From assembly GCA_036496265.1 (NCBI GenBank), contig DASXLL010000261.1, forward strand, positions 1-8,665: 8,665 nt of DNA. The letters run 5' to 3'. Under the pieces are notes generated by a model. The model did no database searches. It saw only the letters and a program-made list of their open reading frames with translations, and was not told the DNA's origin. The stretch comes from CAYLLN01 sp036496265 (GTDB lineage Bacteria; Planctomycetota; Planctomycetia; Pirellulales; Pirellulaceae). A program made the position numbers and the translations under genes. This document shows, piece after piece, positions 1 through 6,962 of the stretch. Positions within the stretch are counted from its first letter, which is position 1; every line of letters begins with the position of its first letter.

Positions 1-72
1 TTATGACAAAGACGATGGGAGCGTGGTGGATTGGTAATGCCCAGAAGTCTCACTCAGATGCCGAAGAGCCGA

Positions 73-450
73 TCAATACGGCTGAATCATTTTTAAACCA
101 GCCACGACGCCATAATGCTTGATGTTAAACGTGGCCAACTCCTCGTTCAATCCAATGGCCGTGTGTGCAATGAGGGCATCGAGCAAGCCGAGGTTGTGGC
201 TCAAGTGATAGCCGGCGAAGTCGACCAATGCGCGCTGACAGTCCGAATCGTTGGGCCAGTGGAGCGCGTAACTGCCAAAAATATGTTCGACACGCTGTTG
301 CTCGGCTTTGTTTTGGCACCCTTGGAGGAGTTCCATGACCACCAGACCGGGCACACCCAGCGGCGCCACTCCAAGTCCTTGGAGCCATGCTACGGCGGGC
401 GGATGGCCACGCATGATATCGACAGCGACATCCGTGTCGAGCAATGTCAT
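73..450 (-). CDS. vapC: PIN-domain toxin, VapC family
   Basis: A 125-aa protein with the layout of a VapC ribonuclease toxin, a single PIN domain that cleaves RNA using acidic residues that hold Mg2+. Visible residues are D5 in LLDTDVAVDIMRG, E40 in VVMELLQG and D91 in LGLLDALIAHTA. Near the end is TFNIKHY, the position where PIN toxins carry the last metal-site residue; here it is N109, which is common in the family. Length is typical. The start overlaps the stop of the upstream antitoxin gene as ATGA (447-450), so translation is probably coupled, and a GGAG lies 9 nt upstream. The RNA target cannot be told from sequence. A weak 5-bp stem (67-71 with 79-83) overlaps the stop codon but is followed by T's only on the plus strand. 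Confidence 0.9.
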   Translation of the reverse strand: MTLLDTDVAVDIMRGHPPAVAWLQGLGVAPLGVPGLVVMELLQGCQNKAEQQRVEHIFGSYALHWPNDSDCQRALVDFAGYHLSHNLGLLDALIAHTAIGLNEELATFNIKHYGVVAGLKMIQPY

Positions 451-719
451 TTATCACGGCTCCGCGACTGCGCTTGGTCCCGAAGTCGTCGAGCAAATTC
501 TCGAGTATCGCCAATGTCCGTACGATCAGCCCAGATGCCGACGAGGCCCGAGTTCAGTAGCTCAGCGGCCGTCATCATTGGCAGCGCCGCTTTCGAAGGC
601 GGCGTGATCGGCTCGATGGTGACACGAACATCCTGGTGCGCTTCCGCCTCTCCCGCTGGCAAGGAAATGTGAAGCTTGCCGTCGCTGCTCACTCTGGAAT
701 TGACGACTACACGATTCAT
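447..719 (-). CDS. Putative antitoxin of the VapBC-type pair
   Basis: A 90-aa protein encoded directly before the PIN toxin and sharing a 4-bp ATGA overlap with it, the classic arrangement of a type II antitoxin. The N-terminal half (RVSSDGKLHISLPAG, then DVRVTIEP) looks like a short beta-rich DNA-binding or dimerisation segment similar to small antitoxins of the 'SDG-L-LPLG-REVRVTVE' kind. The C-terminal part (GIWADRTDIGDTREFARRLR) has the Trp/Asp/Arg-rich form of VapB tails that bind and inhibit VapC. The start at 719 is preferred over an in-frame ATG at 743 because AGGAA sits just upstream (about 722-729 on the minus strand). By family knowledge it would neutralise the toxin and repress its own promoter. 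I do not assign a fold with certainty. Confidence 0.8.
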   Translation of the reverse strand: MNRVVVNSRVSSDGKLHISLPAGEAEAHQDVRVTIEPITPPSKAALPMMTAAELLNSGLVGIWADRTDIGDTREFARRLRDQAQSRSRDK

Positions 720-757
720 AGCGAGTTCCTGGTACGGCCACACTCATCAATCGGTGA

Positions 758-784
758 ATTGTACCGCGCCTGCATGATGAACAA
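758..784 (-). promoter_or_regulatory. Possible promoter of the toxin-antitoxin pair
   Basis: On the minus strand a TACAAT (758-763), one change from the -10 consensus, follows a TTGTTC (779-784) with a 15-nt spacer. It lies about 40 nt upstream of the antitoxin start. The spacer is short and the -35 is weak, so only the -10 element is persuasive. No clear inverted operator was seen. Confidence 0.35.
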
Positions 785-834
785 ACGATTGTCTGCGGTT
801 TTCACGCATGACACGAAGAATCCCTATTCACCAC

Positions 835-1359
835 TCACTTCCCCAACGCCAATTTTGACGTCAAATAGCGAAGAATGTCGCGCACGGAGAAAATTCCGAC
901 GGTCTGGCCCTGATTATTGACGACGGGCACGTGCCGATAGCCGCCGTGATCCATGCGATGCACGGCGAAGGCGATTTTGGCGGTGGGCGGCAGCGATTCG
1001 ACTTTGCTGGTCATGAATTCCGAGATGGGCCGGCTGCCCAACTCGGACGCCTTGTCGCCAAGTTTCAAGAGCGCATCGCGCTCCGTGAAAATGCCAACGG
1101 TCTTGCCGTTTTCCTCGGCCAGCAGGCAGCCGACGCGATGGTCGGCCAATAGCTTCAGGCATTCGCGAACGGGCGTTTTCGGCGAGACCATCAATGGCTG
1201 CCGGCCTTGAAACAAGCCAACTCGGTCAGCGAGCAAGGCCCGCTCTACAGCCGTCGCCGGCACCGGCAAATACGACTCCATCAACGGCTGGCCGCACACT
1301 TCGCACGTATCCTCACCTGCAATCACATCGTTACCACAATGGGGACAGGGCATCAGCAT
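835..1359 (-). CDS. Zinc-ribbon and twin CBS-domain protein
   Basis: A 174-aa soluble protein. Residues 5-22 form a short zinc ribbon: CPHC (C5, C8) and CEVC (C19, C22). Two CBS domains follow, about 58-100 (ending GIFTERDALLKL) and 116-166 (ending GIFSVRDILRYL). The G-I-F-T/S-x-R-D signature in both is the usual place where CBS pairs contact adenosine nucleotides such as AMP, ATP or SAM. No catalytic domain is attached, so it is probably a stand-alone energy or nucleotide sensor whose partner is unknown. The start at 1359 is chosen because GGGAG lies 6 nt upstream. The open frame continues to 1521, but that extension runs through an intergenic palindrome and is not believed. A possible promoter is TTGCCT (1450-1455) and TACATT (1426-1431), spacer 18. 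It is divergent from the acetyltransferase gene. Confidence 0.85.
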   Translation of the reverse strand: MLMPCPHCGNDVIAGEDTCEVCGQPLMESYLPVPATAVERALLADRVGLFQGRQPLMVSPKTPVRECLKLLADHRVGCLLAEENGKTVGIFTERDALLKLGDKASELGSRPISEFMTSKVESLPPTAKIAFAVHRMDHGGYRHVPVVNNQGQTVGIFSVRDILRYLTSKLALGK

Positions 1360-1379
1360 GATGGACTCCCGGGCGCGAA

Positions 1380-1407
1380 TAGCGGGCATGATAGTAGCGG
1401 GCACGAT
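1380..1407. repeat. Pair of 13-bp direct repeats upstream of the CBS gene
   Basis: TAGCGGGCAYGAT occurs at 1380-1392 and again at 1395-1407, with one difference (T or C at the Y). The two copies are spaced 15 bp from start to start. They lie in the presumed leader of the CBS gene, between a weak -10 candidate and the start codon. This could be a repressor site or a chance duplication. Confidence 0.45.
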
Positions 1408-1467
1408 CGAGAAGTTGCACTTGGCAATGTAAGGCATTTGTTGGGCGGAAGGCAATGTCCGATCCAA

Positions 1468-1520
1468 TGTCGCCTTTCGCTCCGCGAAAGGGCGGGGCTT
1501 TCGCGGAGCGAAAGCCGACA
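1468..1520. repeat. Intergenic palindromic repeat element
   Basis: CTTTCGCTCCGCGAAAG (1474-1490) and CTTTCGCGGAGCGAAAG (1498-1514) are perfect 17-bp reverse complements around a 7-nt GC-rich loop. With one mismatch (1473/1515) the arms extend to 23 bp (1468-1490 and 1498-1520). Each arm is also a 7-bp hairpin by itself (CTTTCGC/GCGAAAG), so either one long stem or two short ones can form. It lies between divergent genes. I recall this type of sequence as a dispersed planctomycete element whose translation gives FAPRK...FAERK peptides; only one copy is in this window, so dispersal cannot be shown here. Confidence 0.85.
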
Positions 1521-1542
1521 CTTTTCACTACAATGGCCGCCT

Positions 1543-2067
1543 ATGTCTTGCACCATCCGCCTGGCGACCGCCGACGATCTGCCGGCGATCAACGACATTT
1601 ACAATTACTACGTCCAGCGCTCGACTTGCACCTACCAGCTTGAGCCGGACATGCTGGCAGCGCGCCAAGCCTGGTTTGCGGCCCATCCTCCGGATAAATA
1701 TCCGGTGACCGTCGGCGAGATCGGCAGCGGGAAAAATGCCAGCGAGGTGGTCGCCTGGGGCGCGTTATCGAAATTCCGGGAGCGAGCGGCCTATGCACCG
1801 AGCGTCGAAGCATCGATTTATGTGCGCCACGACATGCACCGCCGCGGCATCGGGCGGGTTTTGCTCCTCGATCTCATTCAGCGGGCCAAGGACCTCGACT
1901 TTCACACGCTGATCGGCGGCGTCAGCGCCGATCAAACCGCGAGCCTCGCTCTGCAAGAGGGCCTCGGCTTTCAGCGGGTCGCGCATTTCAAGGAAGTTGG
2001 CTATAAGTTCGGCCAGCGGCTGGATGTGATCTTTCTGCAGCTCATGCTGGATGAGCGGCCTGCGTGA
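1543..2067 (+). CDS. GNAT acetyltransferase, phosphinothricin/methionine sulfoximine type
   Basis: A 174-aa GNAT protein that would transfer acetyl from acetyl-CoA to an amino group. The N-terminus (IRLATADDLPAINDIYNYYV, then STCTY) and the C-terminal FKEVGYKFGQRLDV segment are typical of the PAT/Bar and MddA branch, which acetylates phosphinothricin, methionine sulfoximine or methionine sulfone. The acetyl-CoA pyrophosphate loop is visible as HRRGIGR (99-105) in motif A. GFQRV (142-146) follows the conserved Leu-Gly-Phe turn. Length is normal for the family. The start at 1543 fits the family N-terminus; the frame is open back to 1207, but that part is antisense to the CBS gene and runs through the palindromic repeat. 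No good ribosome binding site is seen before 1543. The natural substrate in this host is not known. Confidence 0.88.
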   Translation: MSCTIRLATADDLPAINDIYNYYVQRSTCTYQLEPDMLAARQAWFAAHPPDKYPVTVGEIGSGKNASEVVAWGALSKFRERAAYAPSVEASIYVRHDMHRRGIGRVLLLDLIQRAKDLDFHTLIGGVSADQTASLALQEGLGFQRVAHFKEVGYKFGQRLDVIFLQLMLDERPA

Positions 2068-2234
2068 AGCAGGCGGCGAAAAAAAGCGTAAGAACGTGGC
2101 CAATAAACTACGCTGGCCGGCGAATACTTTTTTTCGAGTTGCTATCGCCTTTTCGATTGGCCGCAAATTACATTGTGCGGCAGCCGGGCGGTGGTTGGGC
2201 TCAGCATAGTTATCGCGTCTAAGGAATCAGTCTA

Positions 2235-3023
2235 ATGTCGATGGATCCCACGAATCCTTACTCGTCGCCCCCGCCTGGTGGTGGAATGCAGCCGCCAATG
2301 CGGCCCGTCATTGGCATGGATTACATGCGGATGATTACTTATGTGTTTGAGAACCCGAACTGGTTCATGAATCTTCTGCTAGCCGCATTGTGCTCATTGA
2401 TTCCGGTCATCGGCGGGTTGGTCGTCCAGGGCTACCGCTATGAGGCGGCAATCTTGTTGATTTCCGAAGGCGGACGCCGCTACCCGGATTTTGATTTCAG
2501 CAAATTTGGCGACTATCTCATGCGCGGTCTGTGGCCATTTTTGGTTGGGCTGGTGTTCATGTTGGGTATCGCGATAATCGCCATGGCAGTCATTTTTATT
2601 CCGGGAGCAATTGTGCATGCAATCGCTGGAGAAGATGCCGCCACCGCCGTCAGCGGGTTGATGATGCTGGGAGTCGTTCTCGCAAGTTTGGTGCTGGCGA
2701 TCTTCCTGCAACCGATGCTTTTCCGAGCCGCCCTAACGCTCGACTTTGGCCAAGCATTTCAATTTGATTGGGTCAAAGATTTTGTAGCCAAAGTGTGGCT
2801 TGAGCTCATCCTCGGCTTTCTCTTCTTGGCGGTAGCCGCAAACATTTTATCGCTTCTGGGGCTACTGGCATGCTGTGTAGGCGTGATCTTCGTCGGACCC
2901 GTCATTATGTTGGCGCATGCGAATTTGCTATTCCAAGTGTATTCCATCTACCTAAGCCGCGGCGGGATCCCGGTGCCGATCCGCCTATTTGGTCAGCCGA
3001 CGACGATGGCGCCGCCGATGTAG
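2235..3023 (+). CDS. DUF4013-like multi-pass membrane protein
   Basis: A 262-aa inner-membrane protein. A cytoplasmic Pro/Gly/Met-rich N-terminus (residues 1-27, with NPYSSPPPGGG) leads into YVFENPNWFMNLLLAALCSL and IPVIGG, the opening signature I associate with DUF4013. Hydrophobic stretches are at about 43-64, 99-130 (long enough for a bent or re-entrant pass), 137-165 and 188-240 (probably two passes). RRYPDFDFSKFGDYLMRG (81-98) is a cytoplasmic-type connector also typical of this group. The tail is Pro/Met-rich. AAGGA lies 9 nt before the ATG. A 6-bp stem (2160-2165 with 2176-2181) is in the upstream gap. The function of the family is unknown. It stands alone, convergent with recG. Confidence 0.8.
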   Translation: MSMDPTNPYSSPPPGGGMQPPMRPVIGMDYMRMITYVFENPNWFMNLLLAALCSLIPVIGGLVVQGYRYEAAILLISEGGRRYPDFDFSKFGDYLMRGLWPFLVGLVFMLGIAIIAMAVIFIPGAIVHAIAGEDAATAVSGLMMLGVVLASLVLAIFLQPMLFRAALTLDFGQAFQFDWVKDFVAKVWLELILGFLFLAVAANILSLLGLLACCVGVIFVGPVIMLAHANLLFQVYSIYLSRGGIPVPIRLFGQPTTMAPPM

Positions 3024-3066
3024 AGCCTGCGTCTTCGGATAACGCGCGTCAAAAAGAGAATTATAA

Positions 3067-3087
3067 GGACAGGCGGGACGCCTATCC
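3067..3087 (-). terminator. Probable intrinsic terminator of recG
   Basis: A 9-bp stem with one mismatch (GGACAGGCG at 3067-3075 against CGCCTATCC at 3079-3087) has a 3-nt loop. On the minus strand it is followed by a T-rich run (TTATAATTCTCTTTTTG). It overlaps the recG stop codon and sits in the short convergent gap, so it more likely serves recG than the DUF4013 gene. Confidence 0.45.
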
Positions 3088-5187
3088 TACGTCGCCCAGA
3101 TCGAGTGCTTCGCCGTAGCGGTGAAAGACCATGCGGCGGAGGCGAGCGAACGGCGGATTCGCGAGTTCGGGATCGGACGCGATCAGGGCCTGAGCGTCGC
3201 GTCTCGCTTCTTCCACGATTTTTTCGTCGCGGCGCAGATCGGCGATCCGCAGGGGCGCTAATCCGTGCTGCTTTGTGCCGAATAAATCGCCGGGGCCGCG
3301 AAGATCGAAATCGAGCTCGGCCAGCGCGAAGCCGTCGGCAGTTTTCGTGAAGGCGTCGAGCCGCTCTTGCACCTCGTCGTTAGCCGGATTGGCGAAGACA
3401 CACAAATAGCCCGGATGCGCTCCGCGACTGATACGCCCGCGGAGCTGATGCAATTGCGCGAGGCCAAAACGCTCGCCGCCTTCGATCGTCATCAGCGTGG
3501 CATTCGGCACATCGACGCCCACTTCGACGACGCTGGTGGCGACCAAAACCTGAATGCGGCCGCTGCGGAAGGCCTGCATCGTCGAATCCTTCTCCGCGGG
3601 TGTCAGCCGGCCGTGGACGAGGCCGAGTCGATAGTTTTTTAGCTCGCCACGACTCAGCGATTCGAATGTCGCCTGCACATTGGCGGCTTCGATCGCCTCG
3701 GATTCTTCGACGAGCGGCGCGATGACATAAGCCTGGCGGCCTTCATCCAGCTTTTGCCGAAAAAAATGCCACCACCGCATCCGCTGCTCGTCCGTCGCTA
3801 AATAGCTGTGCACTGCTTGCCGTCCCGGCGGCGGCTCGCGGAGCGTCGAAACGTCCAAATCGCCGAAAAGCGTCATACCGACCGTCCGCGGAATGGGCGT
3901 GGCCGTCATCACCAGATAATGGGGATCGACGCCGGCCTTCTTCAGAGCCGCCCGCTGTCGCACACCGAATTTGTGCTGCTCGTCGATGACTACCAGGCCG
4001 AGTTTTTTGAATTCCACGCCCGATTTGGCGACGGCGTGCGTCACAGCGTGCGTACCGATAACGATGTCGACCTCACCGGCGGCCACTTTGTCGAGTGTTT
4101 CGCTTCGTTCAGCCTGCGACAGCGATCCAGTCAACAGCGCGAGCCGCACTTTGCTCGCGGCCAGCGCCGTCGCGAGCGTTTGCAGATGCTGCCGAGCCAG
4201 AATTTCCGTCGGCGCCATGAGCGCGGCCTGGTAACCATGTGCGACGGCGAGCAGCATGGCATACATCGCGACGACCGTCTTCCCACTGCCCACATCGCCT
4301 TGCAATAAACGATTCATCGGAAACGGCCGACCCATATCGGCGGCAATTTCGTCGATCGCTTGCCGCTGGCCATTCGTCAGCTCAAACGGGAACAGCCGCG
4401 TGATTCGTGAATCGATTTTGCTGCTGGCCGGCAGCGGCGGCGCTTGCCGCTGATGCGCCAGCCGCCAGCGGCGAATCGCCAGCGCGAGTTGCAGGACCAG
4501 CAGCTCTTGATAAATGAATCGCCGCCGAGCTTGCTCCAAACTCGCTTCGCTCTCCGGCAAATGGATTTGCGGCAAAGCGGCGCGAATGGGCCACAGGTGA
4601 TGGGCGTCTAAAAAGTCGTCAGGAAAAACATCATCGACAAATCCCGCATGCGACTCGACCACTCCGCTCACGATTCGCCGCATCTGCGATTGGTTAATGC
4701 CCTCGGTCAGCGAATAGACCGGCAAAATGCGGCCAGCCGGAGCATCTTCGTCATCCGCGAGCAATTCCACGCGTGGATGAACCATCTCCCACCGCAGCCC
4801 CTCCTGCTTCGGCTCGCCCGACGCTAGAACTCGCCGGCCCTCCGGCAGCTTTTCCCGCATCCACGGCTGATTGAACCACAAGCACCGCAGGTAGCTCGTG
4901 CCCTGCTTGACCAAAACTCCGAGGATCGATTTGCCGGGAGACGTGCTCCGCAGATCGACCTCGTCGATGACGCCGACGACGCTGGCCAGCTTCCGCTCTT
5001 CGAGCTGCTCGATTCCGCGCAGCTCGCTCATGTCCTGATAAGCCCGCGGAAAGAAGAACAGCACGTCCGCGGCGTAATGCAAATCGAGCTTGGCCAGCAA
5101 TTCGGCCCGCGGCGGGCCGACACCTTTCAAGAACTGCGCCGGCGTGGCGAGTTGCTCGGCCGATGATTTTTCGACGATCGTCGCCAT
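3082..5187 (-). CDS. recG: ATP-dependent DNA helicase RecG
   Basis: A full-length 701-aa RecG, the double-strand DNA translocase that reverses stalled replication forks and branch-migrates recombination intermediates. The N-terminal wedge (OB-fold) region covers about 1-250, with a FLKGVGPPRAELLAKL helix-hairpin-helix-like start at 19-34. Helicase motifs follow in order: GDVGSGKT Walker A (297-304), APTEILARQH (325-334), the DEQHKFGV box (402-409; DEQHRFGV in most RecG), TATPIPRT (428-435), ATSVVEVGVDVPNAT (550-564) and HQLRGRISRG (580-589). DFDLRGPGDLFGTKQHG (626-642) is the C-terminal motif that couples ATP use to DNA movement. No good Shine-Dalgarno is seen before the ATG at 5187, yet the N-terminus aligns well with the family. 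The secreted-protein gene upstream is on the same strand, 145 bp away. Confidence 0.97.
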   Translation of the reverse strand: MATIVEKSSAEQLATPAQFLKGVGPPRAELLAKLDLHYAADVLFFFPRAYQDMSELRGIEQLEERKLASVVGVIDEVDLRSTSPGKSILGVLVKQGTSYLRCLWFNQPWMREKLPEGRRVLASGEPKQEGLRWEMVHPRVELLADDEDAPAGRILPVYSLTEGINQSQMRRIVSGVVESHAGFVDDVFPDDFLDAHHLWPIRAALPQIHLPESEASLEQARRRFIYQELLVLQLALAIRRWRLAHQRQAPPLPASSKIDSRITRLFPFELTNGQRQAIDEIAADMGRPFPMNRLLQGDVGSGKTVVAMYAMLLAVAHGYQAALMAPTEILARQHLQTLATALAASKVRLALLTGSLSQAERSETLDKVAAGEVDIVIGTHAVTHAVAKSGVEFKKLGLVVIDEQHKFGVRQRAALKKAGVDPHYLVMTATPIPRTVGMTLFGDLDVSTLREPPPGRQAVHSYLATDEQRMRWWHFFRQKLDEGRQAYVIAPLVEESEAIEAANVQATFESLSRGELKNYRLGLVHGRLTPAEKDSTMQAFRSGRIQVLVATSVVEVGVDVPNATLMTIEGGERFGLAQLHQLRGRISRGAHPGYLCVFANPANDEVQERLDAFTKTADGFALAELDFDLRGPGDLFGTKQHGLAPLRIADLRRDEKIVEEARRDAQALIASDPELANPPFARLRRMVFHRYGEALDLGDVG

Positions 5188-5244
5188 GCCGGCATTTTAG
5201 CGAATCGGCCGGCGAACATTGGCTGGGAGGGCGAGGCTATTGCC

Positions 5245-5272
5245 GCTGGGCGGCATGAGCCGCGCGCCCAGC
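5245..5272. repeat. Hairpin in the gap upstream of recG
   Basis: GCTGGGC (5245-5251) and GCCCAGC (5266-5272) are 7-bp reverse complements. An inner GCGGC/GCCGC pairing offers an alternative fold. It lies between the stop of the transglutaminase-like gene and the start of recG. No T run follows on either strand, so it is not a standard terminator; it might be an RNA 3' end stabiliser. Confidence 0.4.
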
Positions 5273-5332
5273 CGCGAATCGCGAAATGTGCCAGGGCTCA
5301 GCAGCAACTTCGTCCTCCCACAAGCAATCCAA

Positions 5333-6760
5333 TCAAGGATTCGATGAGCCGCTGGTTTCGGCCGGTGATCCAGGAGCTTCCGCGGTGCTTCCGCCAGTTT
5401 CCGCGGGGCTACCGGTCTCCGCAGCGGTCGCCGATGCCACACCGCCGGATACCTCAACGGTTTCACCAGACGGAGCAGCGGTGCTACCGGCAACGGATGC
5501 CGTCGCTGGCGCCCCCTCAGACGCAGTGGCCGACTCCGCTTCACTAGTCGCCACAACCGCCGCCGGCTGCTCGGTCGCCGCTATCGCCGTCGTCTCTGGC
5601 AGCACGCGGTCTTCCTCGGTGGGGTCAATGTTCAGCCATTGCTTGCGCAGGTCTTCATCGACCGAATCGCGCCAGATGGCGAGGACTTCCTTAATATCAA
5701 GGTGCGGATTGCCGCGCTTGTTCCGCTCGTGCCCGCCCTGATACGGCTGCAGCGGCGTCCAAAGCATATCGATCTGGCCGCTGTCACCATAATACTGGCC
5801 ACCGCTGATCGAACCTTCAGCGTCGGTGTTCAGCACATAGTGAAAGTACAGTTGGCGATGAAACTTGGGCGGCTGTTTATCCAGCTCGCGATTGACGTTC
5901 AGCGTATACGTGATCCAGGTTTGCACCTCGTTGTCGCGCGGTGAGCGGTTTTTGACCACCGACTTATAGTTGAAGATCGGGAAATTAATGACGACTTCGC
6001 CGATGGCCGTCTCCATCCCGATCGGGTGCGAGCCGCGGCCGATCCAGTTGGCGAGCACCATGTGCAACACGGCTGGATTGATCGAGGGGTCGATGCCGCC
6101 CAGAAATTCAGAGTCCGCATACATGTAGATTTCGGCGAGCAGACCTTTGATATCGGCGGGCGTGAACGTCACGCCGTTGCGCACAACGCTCCGCTGGGGC
6201 TCGGCATGGCGAATGGCCGCGGCTGTCCAGCCGTTGCAGTGGCCGTACCAGGTGGGAGTTGCAGGCCCACGGGGGTTGCCCCGCAAACGGCCAAACAGAC
6301 CGCGCGGCACGCGCGGGTCATCGCGGTCACCGCTGGCCCGGTGAGCGCCGACATCCATCCGCTCGAATTCAGCAGCCAGCTGACGCCCGCGGTGAAAAGC
6401 CTGATCGTACTTAAAAAGCGAATTGATGGTGCCGCCCGCACGATCCGGATAATCGTGCCCCGCATACGGAACACGGAACTCCGGCACTTTACCTTCCGCT
6501 GGCAAATCGGCCAGCTTGGTCACAAACTCATCACCCCACCATTGCTTGAACGACTGCTTCTGTTGCTCCAATTCCTCCTTGCGCGCACTGCCGTGGCTGA
6601 AATAGCGGTGCGGCGTCGTACCATAGTTCTGCGGCGGGGCAAAACCCTGCGGCTGGCCATAATTCGGCTGCGGGCCCAAGTTCCGTTGAGCCAGCGCAGA
6701 CGAGGCAATCAACAAAAAAGCGAACAGGGTACCAAACACCTTAGCAAGCGTGGACGGCAT
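5333..6760 (-). CDS. Secreted transglutaminase-elicitor family protein
   Basis: A 475-aa protein with a clear signal peptide (residues 1-24, cut after SSALA) and therefore probably exported. A Gln/Asn/Tyr/Pro-rich stretch (25-50) and a charged helix (58-72) come before the core. The core matches the transglutaminase-elicitor family, known best from Phytophthora: WYGHCNGWTAAAI (171-183) with candidate nucleophile C175, RNGVTFTPADIKGLLAEIY (194-212), then VLHMVLANWIG (231-241) with candidate H233. The triad Asp is uncertain (D203, D216 or D224). Family enzymes form Gln-Lys isopeptide bonds. After about residue 385 the protein becomes an Ala/Ser/Thr/Glu/Gly tail with repeated SPAET units, like a disordered linker. 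AAGGA lies 8 nt upstream of the start. Activity in this protein is inferred, not proven; it could also act as an amidase or protease. Confidence 0.75.
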   Translation of the reverse strand: MPSTLAKVFGTLFAFLLIASSALAQRNLGPQPNYGQPQGFAPPQNYGTTPHRYFSHGSARKEELEQQKQSFKQWWGDEFVTKLADLPAEGKVPEFRVPYAGHDYPDRAGGTINSLFKYDQAFHRGRQLAAEFERMDVGAHRASGDRDDPRVPRGLFGRLRGNPRGPATPTWYGHCNGWTAAAIRHAEPQRSVVRNGVTFTPADIKGLLAEIYMYADSEFLGGIDPSINPAVLHMVLANWIGRGSHPIGMETAIGEVVINFPIFNYKSVVKNRSPRDNEVQTWITYTLNVNRELDKQPPKFHRQLYFHYVLNTDAEGSISGGQYYGDSGQIDMLWTPLQPYQGGHERNKRGNPHLDIKEVLAIWRDSVDEDLRKQWLNIDPTEEDRVLPETTAIAATEQPAAVVATSEAESATASEGAPATASVAGSTAAPSGETVEVSGGVASATAAETGSPAETGGSTAEAPGSPAETSGSSNP

Positions 6761-6813
6761 GACGGCATTCCTTCAAAGCGGAAATCAAGGTGAGCGCAGA
6801 ATGATAGCATGCG

Positions 6814-6848
6814 AAAAGCCCTCGGAATTTGTTGCTCCGAGGGCCTTT
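6814..6848 (-). terminator. Intrinsic terminator
   Basis: A perfect 9-bp stem, GCCCTCGGA (6818-6826) with TCCGAGGGC (6836-6844), has a 9-nt loop. On the minus strand it is followed by TTTT, which suits termination of the small repeat-protein gene about 120 bp upstream. On the plus strand CTTTATT follows, so it may work in both directions. It implies that the transglutaminase-like gene has its own promoter. Confidence 0.75.
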
Positions 6849-6885
6849 ATTATGGTTGACAAACGGCGGAATTCGAGGCCTTATA

Positions 6886-6920
6886 TCACCCTCTCCCTCT
6901 GGGAGAGGGCCGGGTGAGGG
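6886..6920. repeat. CCCTCTCCC/GGGAGAGGG palindromic element
   Basis: CCCTCTCCC (6889-6897) and GGGAGAGGG (6901-6909) pair around a 3-nt loop. TCACC (6886-6890) can pair further with GGTGA (6913-6917) across a short bulge. Sequences of this form are widespread dispersed hairpins in many bacterial genomes. It is in the 3' region of the small repeat-protein gene and may stabilise its transcript. Confidence 0.65.
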
Positions 6921-6962
6921 TCTGCGATTGCTCGCTCTCCAACTGAGCGTGCGTGCGATCGA

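Noticed and set aside
3..122. A 39-codon plus-strand frame starting at position 3, and a frame ending with a stop at 35-37 that could be the end of a gene to the left.
   Set aside because: Too short to judge. The first has no recognisable features and overlaps the toxin gene; the second has only 11 codons in the window.
115..672. A 185-codon plus-strand frame across the toxin-antitoxin pair.
   Set aside because: Antisense to two overlapping genes with clear family residues; its own composition looks arbitrary.
1360..1521. An N-terminal extension of the CBS protein by 54 residues.
   Set aside because: The extra sequence derives from the palindromic element, and a good ribosome binding site exists before 1359.
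1207..1542. An N-terminal extension of the acetyltransferase by 112 residues.
   Set aside because: It is antisense to the CBS gene and passes through the palindromic repeat; the GNAT family N-terminus begins at 1543.
6026..6793. A 255-codon plus-strand frame opposite the transglutaminase-like gene.
   Set aside because: High-GC third-position shadow; Arg/Val/Ala-rich without domains, while the minus strand shows a signal peptide, SD and family motifs.
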